From NCBI GenBank assembly GCA_014695325.1, contig JACJNZ010000088.1:1-64000 (forward strand): a stretch of 64,000 nt of DNA. Reading direction: 5' to 3'. Made by a program: the position numbers and the translations under genes. A model generated the notes under the pieces. That model ran no database searches and was not told the origin of the DNA. It saw only the letters and a program-made list of their open reading frames with translations. The DNA is from Cyanobacteria bacterium FACHB-502. GTDB taxonomy: Bacteria; Cyanobacteriota; Cyanobacteriia; Elainellales; Elainellaceae. The stretch's first letter is position 1. Each line of letters opens with the position of its first letter. This document shows, one piece after another, positions 17,702 through 26,574 of the stretch.

Positions 17702-19258
17702 ATGACAACTACATACCATCACAGTGCTGCTTTTGATTATATTGTGATTGGTGCCGGTTCAGCAGGCTGCGTTGTTGGCAGCCGTCTTACAGAAGACCCT
17801 AATACTAAAGTATTGCTGCTCGAAGCGGGTAGTCCTGATACCAAGCCAGAACTTGAAGTTCCCTCAGTGTGGCCTACTACACTCTTAGGCTCGGAAGTGG
17901 ACTGGGCATACTTAACTGAAGGGGAACCTTACTTAAATAACCGCAAAATTTTATCTTCACGCGGTAAAGTCTTGGGCGGCAGCAGTTCGATTAATGGCAT
18001 GATTTATATACGAGGCAATGAACGTGACTACAATAGCTGGCAAGCGTTAGGTAATATTGGTTGGAGTTATCAGGATGTCTTGCCTTACTTCAAGAAATCG
18101 GAAAACCAGCAGCGGGGAGCATCGTTATTTCACGGGGTTGATGGACCACTTAGCATCACAGATCCACTCTCTCCTGCAAAAGTGTCGCAACGCTTTGTGG
18201 AAGCCGCGATCGCACAGGGCTATGAGCAAAATCCCGACTTTAATGGCGTACAGCAGGAAGGTGCAGGACTTTACCAAGTGACCGTGAAAGATGGCAAGCG
18301 CCAAAGTACAGCAGTGGCATTTCTGCGTCCAATTAAAGATCGCCCCAACTTGACCATTCAAACAGGAGCATTGGTGACTCGTTTACTCTTTGAGGGAAAG
18401 CGCGCGGTAGGGGTAGTGTATGTTCAAAACGGAACGGAGTATCAAGTTAGGGTCAACTCCGAAGTGATTTTGAGTGCTGGTGCCTTCGATTCTCCTAAAC
18501 TGCTCATGCTTTCTGGAATTGGACCAGCTGAACATCTGCGGGCAGTAGGCATTCCTGTAGTTTTTGATTTGCCGGGTGTCGGGCAGAATCTTCAAGATCA
18601 CCCACTTGCTGTTATTGCCTACCAGTCTACTCAGGACGTGCCCCTTGCGCCAAGTAGTAATGGGGGAGAGGCTGGGTTATTTCTGCATGTCAACAATAAT
18701 TTAGATGCTGCGCCTAATTTGCAATTTACAATTGTTCCGATTTTATATGTCGATCCTGCTTATGCACGTGAAGGTCCGGCATTCACCCTTCCCTTTTACA
18801 TCACCCGTCCCGAAAGTCGTGGTAGTGTAACACTACGTTCCTCCTCCCCCTTTGACCCACCGTTGATTCGGGTCAACTATCTTCAGAAAGAATCTGATAT
18901 GCAACTGATGGTTGAAGGACTTAAAATTTTGCGTCAGATTGTATACTCCGATGCGTTTAATGAGTTTCGGGGCGAGGAAATTGCTCCAGGGAGTTCCGTG
19001 CATAGCGACAAAGCAATCGAAGATTATATTCGGCAAACGTGCGGTACGGCATGGCATCCTGTTGGGACGTGCAAAATGGGTATTGATCAAATGGCGGTTG
19101 TCGATCCTCAACTCCAGGTACGGGGGATTGAAGGGTTACGAGTTGTTGATGCATCGATTATGCCAACTATGATCACAGGCAACACAAATGCATCGGCAAT
19201 TATGATTGGAGAAAAGGCTGCCGATTTGATAAAAGTTGGAACAAAATTGCCTCAATGA
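17702..19258 (+). CDS. GMC-family FAD oxidoreductase
   Basis: 518 residues, normal length. N-terminal FAD-binding FDYIVIGAGSAGCVVGSRL, signature GGSSSINGMIYIRG near residue 95, second signature GAFDSPKLLMLSGIGPAEHL near 260, C-terminal catalytic His in CGTAWHPVGTCKMG near 460 and the closing MPTMITGNTNASAIMIGEKA. Oxidises an alcohol (choline, aryl alcohol or similar) with FAD; which one is not readable. AAGGAGAAATC before the ATG. The next 240 bp (19259-19500) hold no convincing gene. Confidence 0.95.
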   Translation: MTTTYHHSAAFDYIVIGAGSAGCVVGSRLTEDPNTKVLLLEAGSPDTKPELEVPSVWPTTLLGSEVDWAYLTEGEPYLNNRKILSSRGKVLGGSSSINGMIYIRGNERDYNSWQALGNIGWSYQDVLPYFKKSENQQRGASLFHGVDGPLSITDPLSPAKVSQRFVEAAIAQGYEQNPDFNGVQQEGAGLYQVTVKDGKRQSTAVAFLRPIKDRPNLTIQTGALVTRLLFEGKRAVGVVYVQNGTEYQVRVNSEVILSAGAFDSPKLLMLSGIGPAEHLRAVGIPVVFDLPGVGQNLQDHPLAVIAYQSTQDVPLAPSSNGGEAGLFLHVNNNLDAAPNLQFTIVPILYVDPAYAREGPAFTLPFYITRPESRGSVTLRSSSPFDPPLIRVNYLQKESDMQLMVEGLKILRQIVYSDAFNEFRGEEIAPGSSVHSDKAIEDYIRQTCGTAWHPVGTCKMGIDQMAVVDPQLQVRGIEGLRVVDASIMPTMITGNTNASAIMIGEKAADLIKVGTKLPQ

Positions 19259-19501
19259 TGGTGAAAGCCTCACGATTGCATCTACATCCCTGATGGATGT
19301 GGATTGGACTGAGAGAGATCGAGATGCAACTGCTTTTCTATCGTTACGAGTGAAGTATTTAGAGCTTGCGGTAAGACAGGAAGTTGCCTCTGAAGCTGCC
19401 CGATCGTGTCTTTCGATCGACGATTGGACATCTCGCACCCCATTCGCTCACACGGTAAGACTCTGAGGTATCTAGAACATTCACAATTACAGGAGATTCA
19501 A

Positions 19502-19960
19502 ATGACAATTTCAACTCAAACATCTTCAACTCTAGGCTCAAATCCTCTGAATTCGATGCAAATCGATCATGTTTGCTTGAATGTACCGAACTATGAGGAA
19601 ACGCTTCAGTGGTATCAAGAAAAGCTAGATGCGACGATCGAACGTGAATGGACAGTAGGCGTTTTCCCAGATCTGAAATTGGCTTATCTCAGTGTATATG
19701 GCTTTCGCATCGAAATTATTGGCTCTACTCAGTCACAAGCAGGAATGCCGATCGCGACTAATCTTGGTGAGGGATTAAGGACAACAGGCATCGGACATTT
19801 TTGTTTTCGAGTTCGAGATGTCGATGCAGTTCTTGCTGAATTAAATCGACGTGGTGTGAAAACATTTCTCGAACTCGGAAGCTATCCTGATCCGGGTATT
19901 CGGCTCTGTATGATTCAAGACAATAACGGCAATCTGATCGAGTTTGTCACCCCATTATGA
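19502..19960 (+). CDS. VOC/glyoxalase-fold protein
   Basis: 152 residues from ATG 19502 (AGGAGATTCAA upstream). One VOC module pair: IDHVCLNVPNYEETLQWYQEKL opening with the first metal-type His, then TGIGHFCFRVRDVDAVLAEL with the second, and DNNGNLIEFVTPL with the terminal Glu. Metal-dependent isomerase, dioxygenase or resistance protein; substrate unknown. Follows the GMC gene in the enzyme run. Confidence 0.9.
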   Translation: MTISTQTSSTLGSNPLNSMQIDHVCLNVPNYEETLQWYQEKLDATIEREWTVGVFPDLKLAYLSVYGFRIEIIGSTQSQAGMPIATNLGEGLRTTGIGHFCFRVRDVDAVLAELNRRGVKTFLELGSYPDPGIRLCMIQDNNGNLIEFVTPL

Positions 19961-20119
19961 ATTTATTAATGAAATAGATCCCAACAGTTGCCGCTGCATC
20001 ACAAACTGATTAGGGCGGACAGGTGAGAATTTTTTCATCTATCGTTCGAGAAATCATCGTCGTTCATCCATTAATACAGGTAAAACATTGATGTTAGAGG
20101 GTGGATATGTAGCGTAGTA

Positions 20120-20331
20120 GTTGATCGGCAGTGCGAAACGTTGTGACCAAGTAGCGATCGACACCGATATGAATCCCGCAGATGAAGACGTTGTTGTAGG
20201 GATGACCAAGATGACTGCCCTTAATCGCTATGGACAGCGAGGTGGCTGGCATAGTCTCTTATCTCACCAGTCCTGAAGCCGCCTTCGTCACGGATACAAG
20301 TCTCAAAATTGGTGGCGGTTTTACCGCTTGA
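20120..20331 (+). pseudogene. SDR C-terminal remnant, frameshifted
   Basis: Reading across frames gives the end of a short-chain dehydrogenase: IDTDMNPADEDVVVGMTKM then TALNRYGQ in one frame and, after a shift near 20235, EVAGIVSYLTSPEAAFVTD then TSLKIGGGFTA to a TGA at 20329. This matches the family's PGPIDTDMNP and ASFVTG..IDGG tail. An upstream stretch (AACGTTGTG) fits the VNVV strand, again out of frame. No intact start. The remaining 160 bp upstream to 19961 show nothing. Confidence 0.75.
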
Positions 20332-20375
20332 ACGAGACGTAATCAATTCAAATTCAGCATTCATAGGAGATTGCA

Positions 20376-21236
20376 ATGCCTTACGTTACTGTTGGTCAAG
20401 AAAACTCTGCAAACATTGATCTTTACTACGAAGATCTGGGCACAGGTCAACCGATCGTTCTGATTCATGGATTTCCCCTCAACGGACATTCCTGGGAAAA
20501 GCAGGTCTTAGTGCTGCTCAATGCCGGATATCGGGTGATTACCTACGATCGCAGAGGATTTGGTGCTTCTAGCCAACCTTCATTTGGCTACGACTACGAT
20601 ACTTTTGCAGCAGACTTGAACGTGCTAATGACCAAACTTGACTTGCGTGATGCTGTGCTGGTTGGCTTCTCAATGGGAACAGGCGAAGTCACGCGCTACC
20701 TTGGCAAATATGGCTCAGAGCGGGTGCAGAAAGCGGTGCTGATGGCTCCAGTGCCACCCTTCTTGTTGAAGACCGATGATAATCCCAAAGGCGTTGACCA
20801 GAGCGTTTTCGATGGCATTATGAAAGCGATTGTTGACGATCGACCAGCCTATTTCTCTGCGTTCTTTAAAGAGTTCTTCAATGTGGATGTGTTGTTGGGC
20901 GATCGCGAAGCGCTGCCCGCAAAGCGGGGTCGCATCAGCAATGAGGCAATTCAAGCAAGTTGGAATGTGGCAGCAGGGGCTTCTGCTAAAGGGACTTTGG
21001 ACTGTGTTCCATCCTGGCTCACCGATTTCCGCGATGATCTGCCCCGCATTGATGTCCCAACCCTGATCATTCATGGCGATGCCGATCGCATTTTGCCGCT
21101 TGAGTCCACCGCAGCAAGACTCCCGAAGCTGATTAAAAACAGTCAACTTGTTGTCATTCCTGGCGGACCGCACGCCATCAACTGGACTCACGCCGATCAG
21201 GTCAATCCCTTGTTGTTGGACTTTCTTCAGGGGTGA
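20376..21236 (+). CDS. Alpha/beta hydrolase, non-heme haloperoxidase type
   Basis: 286 residues. Oxyanion region IVLIHGFPLNGHSWEKQ, nucleophile elbow GFSMGTGEV near residue 98, acid in IHGDADRILP near 233, His in PGGPHAINWTHADQ near 262. The FSMGxGE elbow and ending are typical of cofactor-free chloroperoxidase/arylesterase proteins, which are esterases in vivo (family knowledge). No signal peptide. AGGAGATTGCA precedes the ATG. Third hydrolase of the run, from a different subfamily than the first two. Confidence 0.93.
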   Translation: MPYVTVGQENSANIDLYYEDLGTGQPIVLIHGFPLNGHSWEKQVLVLLNAGYRVITYDRRGFGASSQPSFGYDYDTFAADLNVLMTKLDLRDAVLVGFSMGTGEVTRYLGKYGSERVQKAVLMAPVPPFLLKTDDNPKGVDQSVFDGIMKAIVDDRPAYFSAFFKEFFNVDVLLGDREALPAKRGRISNEAIQASWNVAAGASAKGTLDCVPSWLTDFRDDLPRIDVPTLIIHGDADRILPLESTAARLPKLIKNSQLVVIPGGPHAINWTHADQVNPLLLDFLQG

Positions 21237-21274
21237 TTATCTATCGAGTCCTTTATCGCTAAAAGGGTTCTAAT

Positions 21275-22240
21275 ATGTTTTCTAGACTGATGATAGCGGT
21301 TGCAACCACAGTGCTAATGATTGTGACCTCTTGTAGCTTTCCAACAATAGCACCAAGCAAAAGTGCGATTGCTCAAGTGCCAGGTGTCTATCCATTCAAG
21401 TTAGGTGATTTCAAAATTACAGCTCTGAGCGACGGCACACTCCCCCAGGATTTACATACGCTGCTGTCGAATACGAACCCAACAGAAACCGATCGCCTGC
21501 TTCAGAAAAACTTTCTGACTAATCCTGTCGAGACATCGATTAATGCTTTCCTGATCGACACTGGAGATCAACAAGTACTCGTGGACACGGGAGCCGGAAC
21601 CTTTTTTGGTTCAAAACTGGGTGGCAAGCTTCAAACATCGTTACAAGCAGCAGGCTACACACCTAACGAAATTGATGCAATTCTTCTGACTCATATTCAT
21701 ACCGATCATAGTGGGGGGCTGGTCGAACAGGGGAAACGGGTGTTTCCTGCCGCCACGCTCTATGTCGGCAAGCCAGATGTCGATTTCTGGTTTGATCGAG
21801 CGAATGCCACACGATTCAACGTTGCTGAAAAATACTTTGACGAAGCCGCGAAAACTGTCAAACCTTATTTAGATGCAGACAAAGTGAAATCGTTTTCTGG
21901 CAAGACAGTCCTGCTACCGGGAATCACCGCGCATCCCACACCCGGCCACACTCCTGGTCATAGCTGCTATGTGGCGGCAAGCAAGGGTGAGAGCATTGAG
22001 TTTTGGGGCGATATTGTTCACTTTGCTTCGGTGCAATTTCCCAAGCCAGAAATTACAGTTGCTTATGATGTCGATGCCAATGCTGCTGCGGCACAACGCA
22101 AAAAACAGTTTGCGAGAGCGGAAGCATCCCGAATTTTGATAGCAGGCGCACATTTGCCCTTTCCCGGCGTTGGACACCTCCGGGTAGCAGATCAAGGCTA
22201 TGCCTGGGTGCCAGTGGATTACCGCTGGCGCGAACCCTAA
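21275..22240 (+). CDS. Metallo-beta-lactamase-fold hydrolase, exported lipoprotein
   Basis: 321 residues. N-terminal signal with a plausible lipobox VTSC at residues 18-21, so probably lipid-anchored in the periplasm. Zinc motif LTHIHTDHSGG near 142, HTPGHTPGHS near 222 and GAHLPFPGVGH near 300 supply the HxHxDH, H and H ligands. Resembles quorum-quenching-lactonase/AHL-like or alkyl-hydrolase members; substrate unknown. Starts 38 bp after the haloperoxidase-like gene, so likely co-transcribed. Confidence 0.92.
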   Translation: MFSRLMIAVATTVLMIVTSCSFPTIAPSKSAIAQVPGVYPFKLGDFKITALSDGTLPQDLHTLLSNTNPTETDRLLQKNFLTNPVETSINAFLIDTGDQQVLVDTGAGTFFGSKLGGKLQTSLQAAGYTPNEIDAILLTHIHTDHSGGLVEQGKRVFPAATLYVGKPDVDFWFDRANATRFNVAEKYFDEAAKTVKPYLDADKVKSFSGKTVLLPGITAHPTPGHTPGHSCYVAASKGESIEFWGDIVHFASVQFPKPEITVAYDVDANAAAAQRKKQFARAEASRILIAGAHLPFPGVGHLRVADQGYAWVPVDYRWREP

Positions 22241-22449
22241 AGGATTCATAGCAATGTGAAATGGGCGCTGAATGTTTATACGCCCATTCAGAGGTCAGTA
22301 GTGAAGCAGATATTAAAGCGTTAGTAGAGAAATTGTTCCGTGAGTTTTGCACAAGCGGCAACGGGCTATTGCGAAGTTAGGAGTTACCTCCGCTGAGTGG
22401 TATTGAAATCCCGTCACTGTTTATTCTGAATCAAGGAGAGTTGGCACAG

Positions 22450-23418
22450 ATGGAATCTATGAAAGCAGCCGTATTAACTGCGTTTGGTGATGCTGAGAAG
22501 TTTGAGATTCAAACTGTTCCCATACCAACCCTGAAAGTGAATCAGGTGTTAGTCAGAGTTTGTGCAACCTCGATTAACCCGATCGACTACCAAACTCGTC
22601 GTGGTGATTACAAGGAACTGGTTCGATTACCCGCCATCATTGGAGTTGATGTTTCAGGGGTGATTGAGGCAGTTGGAGAAGCTGTGACTGATTTCAAGGT
22701 GGGAGACAACGTGTACTATTCGCCGCAAATTTTTGGAGAATTTGGTAGCTACGCTCAGTATCATGTGGCTGATGCAGCGATTGTTGCATTGAAGCCTGCA
22801 AATCTATCGCACATTGAAGCAGCTTCTTTTCCGCTTGCAGGCGGAACGGCTTGGGATTGTCTAGTGACTAGGGGCAATCTACAAGTTGGTGAAACAGTTC
22901 TCATCCATGCGGGTGCGGGTGGAGTGGGTTCGATTGCAATTCAACTCGCCAAAGCGATAGGGGCACACGTTTTTACAACATGTAGTTCTAGAAACCGAGA
23001 TTTCGTGACAGAACTAGGCGCAGATCGAGTGATTGATTACAAAAGTGAAGATTACGTAGAAGTCATTCGTCAAGAAACGAATGGACTGGGTGTGGATCTA
23101 GTTCTAGATACGATCGGTGGAGAAACAATTCGGCGTAGTCTAGAAATCATTCGTCCCTTTGGTAGGCTTACAAGCATTGTAGACATTGCAATACCGCAAT
23201 CGCTTCTTGAAGCATGGGGTAGGAATCTGACGATTCATTTTGTTTTTTCACCCCAGTACCGAGCAAAATTAGAGGCTTTGACAAAACTCATCGAGCGTCA
23301 TCAGCTTCGCCCAGTGATTGATTCAGTATTGTCTTGGGATCAGGTCGTTCTGGCACATCAGCGTCTAGAGCAGGGAGGAACACAGGGCAAAGTCGTGCTG
23401 AAATTTACAGAAGATTAG
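22450..23418 (+). CDS. Quinone-oxidoreductase-like MDR protein
   Basis: 322 residues from ATG 22450 with AGGAGAG about 10 bases upstream; a TTG at 22441 is also possible. MDR fold: catalytic-domain opening MKAAVLTAFGDAEKFEIQ, NPIDYQTRRGDY in place of the zinc-binding Cys of alcohol dehydrogenases, and a Rossmann NADPH motif HAGAGGVGSIAIQLAKAIG near residue 155. Zinc-independent NADPH:quinone/enone reductase is the expected reaction. Complete, closing with GKVVLKF. Last intact enzyme of the run. Confidence 0.93.
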   Translation: MESMKAAVLTAFGDAEKFEIQTVPIPTLKVNQVLVRVCATSINPIDYQTRRGDYKELVRLPAIIGVDVSGVIEAVGEAVTDFKVGDNVYYSPQIFGEFGSYAQYHVADAAIVALKPANLSHIEAASFPLAGGTAWDCLVTRGNLQVGETVLIHAGAGGVGSIAIQLAKAIGAHVFTTCSSRNRDFVTELGADRVIDYKSEDYVEVIRQETNGLGVDLVLDTIGGETIRRSLEIIRPFGRLTSIVDIAIPQSLLEAWGRNLTIHFVFSPQYRAKLEALTKLIERHQLRPVIDSVLSWDQVVLAHQRLEQGGTQGKVVLKFTED

Positions 23419-23506
23419 ATCGGCTTTGCGGCACTGGTAATGGCTAAACGGATCGGAGTTTGATTATGTGTTGAAGGTCAGTATTAATTGAAACAGGAGA
23501 AACAGG

Positions 23507-23692
23507 ATGATACTGCAAGGTAAAGTGGCTTTGGTTACTGGAGGCGCATCGGGAATTGGTCGAGCAACCGCGATCGCCTTTAGTGCTGCTGGAGCAAAAG
23601 TGGTCTTCTCGGGCATACGTGATGTAGAAGGTAAAGAAACTGCGGCTCTGGTTCGCGAGACTATAACTCAGTGCAGGCAGCGGGAACAATAA
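23507..23692 (+). pseudogene. SDR N-terminal fragment
   Basis: 61 residues: MILQGKVALVTGGASGIGRA, TAIAFSAAGAKVVFSGIRD, then EGKETAALVRETITQCRQREQ and a stop. This is the first betaalphabeta unit of a short-chain dehydrogenase with an intact TGxxxGIG NAD(P) motif, cut after about a quarter of the usual 250 residues. A good ribosome-binding site (AGGAGAAACAGG) is kept. The active-site Ser/Tyr-Lys part is missing here, while an SDR C-terminus without its start lies 3 kb upstream (20120-20331). Confidence 0.85.
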
Positions 23693-23720
23693 ACAGGGCA
23701 TCGATACACAATACTCTGCA

Positions 23721-24311
23721 ATGAAGCAAATTAATCTCCTTGTCAATTTGCTGCCTATCCTGGTGATCGCTGCTGTGGGCTGGGCAGCATTCCAGCAATG
23801 GCAGGGTTCTCAGCTAGCATCCCGTCCTGATTACGACAATCCCAATCCGCCGCCTCGTACTGGCTTAGCCCCTGAGCCGAAGAATAGCAGACAGGCTGAG
23901 GTTATCGAGGTTCAGAGTGGGGACACGCTGACAGTAATGCTCGACGGACGACCAGAGCGCATCCGTCTTTGTGGAATTAATGCCCCTAAAATTGGGCAGA
24001 TGGGAGGCACAGAGAGCCGAGACTATCTCCGATCGCTGATTGCCGCTGCTCATCACAAAGTCGTGGTTATAATCAACGATACCGATCGCCAGGAGCGTAA
24101 GATCGCCGAAGTGTTTGTTGCTGATCCTCAGCCGAATGCGCCGGAGCAGGAGAAATTTCTGAACTATGAGTTAGTCAGTAAAGGGCAGGCTGGCACACAC
24201 AAGACTTTTGTACAAAGATGCCCCAATGGTTCCTTCCTCACTCAGGGTGAGCAGGAAGCAAAACGGACGGGGCAAGGCATGTGGAATCGGGCTAGAGTTT
24301 CTATCCAGTAG
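23721..24311 (+). CDS. Membrane-anchored SNase-like protein, altered active site
   Basis: 196 residues: a TM/signal anchor (about 5-23), a Pro-rich linker, then a staphylococcal-nuclease (TNase) OB-fold from about 58: VIEVQSGDTLTVMLDG keeps the metal Asp, RIRLCGINAPKIGQMG is the active-site strand. In active enzymes this strand reads GIDAPE; here Asp is Asn and the catalytic Glu is Lys, seen directly in the codons AAT and AAA. QERKIAEVFV and GQGMWN complete the fold. It is therefore probably a non-catalytic, periplasmic nucleic-acid-binding or structural derivative. Follows the SDR fragment by 28 bp. Confidence 0.85.
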   Translation: MKQINLLVNLLPILVIAAVGWAAFQQWQGSQLASRPDYDNPNPPPRTGLAPEPKNSRQAEVIEVQSGDTLTVMLDGRPERIRLCGINAPKIGQMGGTESRDYLRSLIAAAHHKVVVIINDTDRQERKIAEVFVADPQPNAPEQEKFLNYELVSKGQAGTHKTFVQRCPNGSFLTQGEQEAKRTGQGMWNRARVSIQ

Positions 24312-24426
24312 GCACAGCACTTTGATCACTCTGACTCAGACCAGGGCAGCAGATTGTCTAGCTACGGCTGCAACCGATCGAGATCATTGCTTTTAATTGC
24401 TGTCTCTATCAGGGCAATTCGCAGTT

Positions 24427-24660
24427 CTATGATTCGCAACCAATCCCATCTCGGTCACGGTCGAAACCGTGTGGGTCGCCGCCCACGACACGAAAGTTGC
24501 GATAAGGAATTTCATCACAGTCCAAGTCAGGGGGAGCTGGCGCGATACAGACATCGGGATAGGAGGGATCGCAGTTCGATTGTGCTTGAATCGGTTGAAC
24601 GTTCACCGTAAAGAGGACGAAGCTGACAATCACGAGAGCAAAATATAGTAACCGTTTCAT
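24427..24660 (-). CDS. Small secreted excalibur-like protein
   Basis: 77 residues from ATG 24660. Signal peptide to about residue 28 (VQPIQAQ). The mature part NCDPSYPDVCIAPAPPDLDC followed by DPHGFDRDRDGIGCES ends with the Dx(D/N)xDGIGCE calcium-binding motif of excalibur domains; four cysteines suggest two disulfides. Often found in exported nuclease-associated proteins (family knowledge), which suits the convergent SNase-like neighbour. A longer start at 24702 was rejected. Confidence 0.8.
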   Translation of the reverse strand: MKRLLYFALVIVSFVLFTVNVQPIQAQSNCDPSYPDVCIAPAPPDLDCDEIPYRNFRVVGGDPHGFDRDRDGIGCES

Positions 24661-24755
24661 CGTTCTTGTGAAACCTGAAGCATCTGCTTTCAGAATGCCC
24701 AAATCACTGCACCTGGCTCAGCACCAGCACATTGTTTTGCTGAAGCAATCCCCTT

Positions 24756-25253
24756 TTAGCAGTTAGGCAGGAAGCCCCGCCCTGTACCCGAAGGGTCAGG
24801 GTCGGGATGAGAGCTGCACGACTGAGCGGAGCGAAGAAGTAAGTTGTTCTGGTTCTCCACATACCGAATGAGAATCGGCAAGGGTGCATTGCCGCACGAA
24901 TCAATAGAGTAAGAGTCATTCCAAAAACCTTTATCCCAGTTCCAGTAGACTTTCCTCAGTTCTGAGTCAAATTCAGATCGGATTCGCCTACTGGAAACGC
25001 TTTTTAGGTTATCGATGAACTTACTGAGTTGAAGTTGCGGGGCATACCGAAACAAGATATGCAGATGGTCTGGTTCACCGTTGCACTCAATCAGTTCGCA
25101 CTGCCACTTTCCGCACAAATCGCCAACTATGGCAATAAGCCTTTCCAGCATTTCAATAGTAATCACTTTGCGTTGATATTTTGGGGTTAAAACCAAATGA
25201 GCGTACAGACGGCTTACGCCTCTAGAACGCGCAATATAGCTAGCTTTCGGCAT
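24756..25253 (-). CDS. tnpA: IS200/IS605 Y1 transposase TnpA
   Basis: 165 residues. HUH motif HLHILF near residue 63 and catalytic Tyr in ILIRYVENQ near 131 are present; AHLVLTPKYQRKVI opening is typical. Single-strand DNA transposase that excises and inserts the element via subterminal hairpins. The C-terminal 25 residues (PDPDPSGTGRGFLPNC) are translated from the left-end hairpin, extending the family length slightly. Divergent from tnpB with about 30 bp between the starts. Confidence 0.96.
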   Translation of the reverse strand: MPKASYIARSRGVSRLYAHLVLTPKYQRKVITIEMLERLIAIVGDLCGKWQCELIECNGEPDHLHILFRYAPQLQLSKFIDNLKSVSSRRIRSEFDSELRKVYWNWDKGFWNDSYSIDSCGNAPLPILIRYVENQNNLLLRSAQSCSSHPDPDPSGTGRGFLPNC

Positions 25254-25284
25254 ATTTTTGAAATGAGCGTGTTATACTCATTGT

Positions 25285-26559
25285 ATGAGATTAGCCTACC
25301 AATACAAGCTACTGCCATCCACTTTGCAACTTGCCACGATGAACCGCTGGCTTGATATGCTCAGGCATCAGTACAACTGGATGTTGGCAGATCGCTTTGA
25401 TTGGTGGGAGATGAATTGGTGTCCGGTGAATGCTTGTCCTTTGATTTGCAGCATTGCTGAACCCAGAGAGCAGCCTGAATACTATGGGCAAAAACGCTCT
25501 CTGGTGACGCTGAAGCAGGATAGACCCTGGTACAAAGAAATTCATTCTCAAGTGCTGCAAGACATGGTGAAGCGGGTCAAACTGGCTTTTGACCGCTACA
25601 TCAAAGGGGACTGCAACGGCAAAAGATCGGGTAAACCTCGGTTCAAGAGTGCAAATCGATATCGCTCTTTCACTTATCCTCAAGCCTCAATTGATTGGAT
25701 TGATGGCAACAAAATCGAACTGCCCAAAATTGGAGCGGTGAAGGTTGTATGGCATCGTGAACTGCCGCAGGGGTTTGAGGTCAAAAGCGCAATTCTGAGT
25801 CGAAAAGCTGACGGCTGGTACATCACGCTGTCGTTGCAGGATGACTCGGTTCCTGAACAAACGATTGATGTTGCTCCGACCTGGGACAATTCAATCGGTG
25901 TAGACATGGGGCTAGAGCATTTTGCAGCAGACTCAGAAGGCGAATTGATTGACTATCCTCGTTTCTTGAGACAGGCAGAATCGAAGCTTGCCAAGTTGCA
26001 CCGAAAGCGCGATGCCCGTCCCAAAGGTAGCATCGCCCGAAAGAAGCTGAATCAAAGGATTGCACGACTGCATCAGAAAATTGCAAGACAGCGACATCAG
26101 TTTCACTGTGAGACAGCTAACCAGTTGCTTAGTAAAGCTGATGTAATCTTTGTCGAAGATCTCAGCGTCAGCAATATGACAAAGCGGTGCAAGCCAAAGC
26201 AGGATGAAGATGGAACGTTTCTACCCAATGGACAAGCGGCAAAATCGGGGCTGAACAAATCCTTTGCTGATGCTGGAATCAGTCAGTTTGTGAACCAAAT
26301 CCTACCTTTCAAGGCTGAGAGAGCCGGAAAGAGAACGATGAAGGTTGATCCGACTGGCACAAGTCAGCATTGCTGTGTTTGCCTCAACCGTGTCCCAAAA
26401 GAGTTGTCAGATCGCTGGCACTTCTGCCTAGAATGCAAAGCAGAAATGCCACGCGATACAAATTCGGGGGTACTGATCAAAAAAGTGGGGTTGGGACTCG
26501 CCTCACTCAAAAAAGCTCAAAGAACCTCGGTTCGGAGAGAAGCCCGCGCTGTAGCGTAG
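25285..26559 (+). CDS. tnpB: IS605 RNA-guided nuclease TnpB
   Basis: 424 residues. RuvC-like active site: Asp in SIGVDMGLEHFA near 210, Glu in FVEDLSVSNM near 290, Asp in MPRDTNSGVLI near 393. Zinc finger CCVC...CLEC near 365-385. N-terminal helix-turn-helix and a WED-like region (FTYPQASIDW) are normal. RNA-guided DNA nuclease that retains the element at the donor site after excision (family knowledge). Intact and probably active. Its last about 30 codons overlap the right-end hairpin. Confidence 0.96.
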   Translation: MRLAYQYKLLPSTLQLATMNRWLDMLRHQYNWMLADRFDWWEMNWCPVNACPLICSIAEPREQPEYYGQKRSLVTLKQDRPWYKEIHSQVLQDMVKRVKLAFDRYIKGDCNGKRSGKPRFKSANRYRSFTYPQASIDWIDGNKIELPKIGAVKVVWHRELPQGFEVKSAILSRKADGWYITLSLQDDSVPEQTIDVAPTWDNSIGVDMGLEHFAADSEGELIDYPRFLRQAESKLAKLHRKRDARPKGSIARKKLNQRIARLHQKIARQRHQFHCETANQLLSKADVIFVEDLSVSNMTKRCKPKQDEDGTFLPNGQAAKSGLNKSFADAGISQFVNQILPFKAERAGKRTMKVDPTGTSQHCCVCLNRVPKELSDRWHFCLECKAEMPRDTNSGVLIKKVGLGLASLKKAQRTSVRREARAVA

Positions 26560-26574
26560 CTCAGCGTCGGGAGT
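26539..26574 (+). ncRNA. Predicted omega RNA 3' hairpin / right end
   Basis: GAAGCCCGCGCTGTA pairs with CAGCGTCGGGA across a short loop. In TnpB systems the omega RNA covers the 3' end of tnpB and this hairpin, and the guide is the flanking DNA after the right end (about 26581 onward, starting CCCCTGGGAG). Only the hairpin is drawn here; the RNA's 5' end cannot be set from sequence alone. Confidence 0.55.

Noticed and set aside
19236-19466. 76-codon frame after the GMC gene.
   Set aside because: Overlaps the GMC end, no ribosome-binding site; beyond the shared 20-bp block it resembles nothing.
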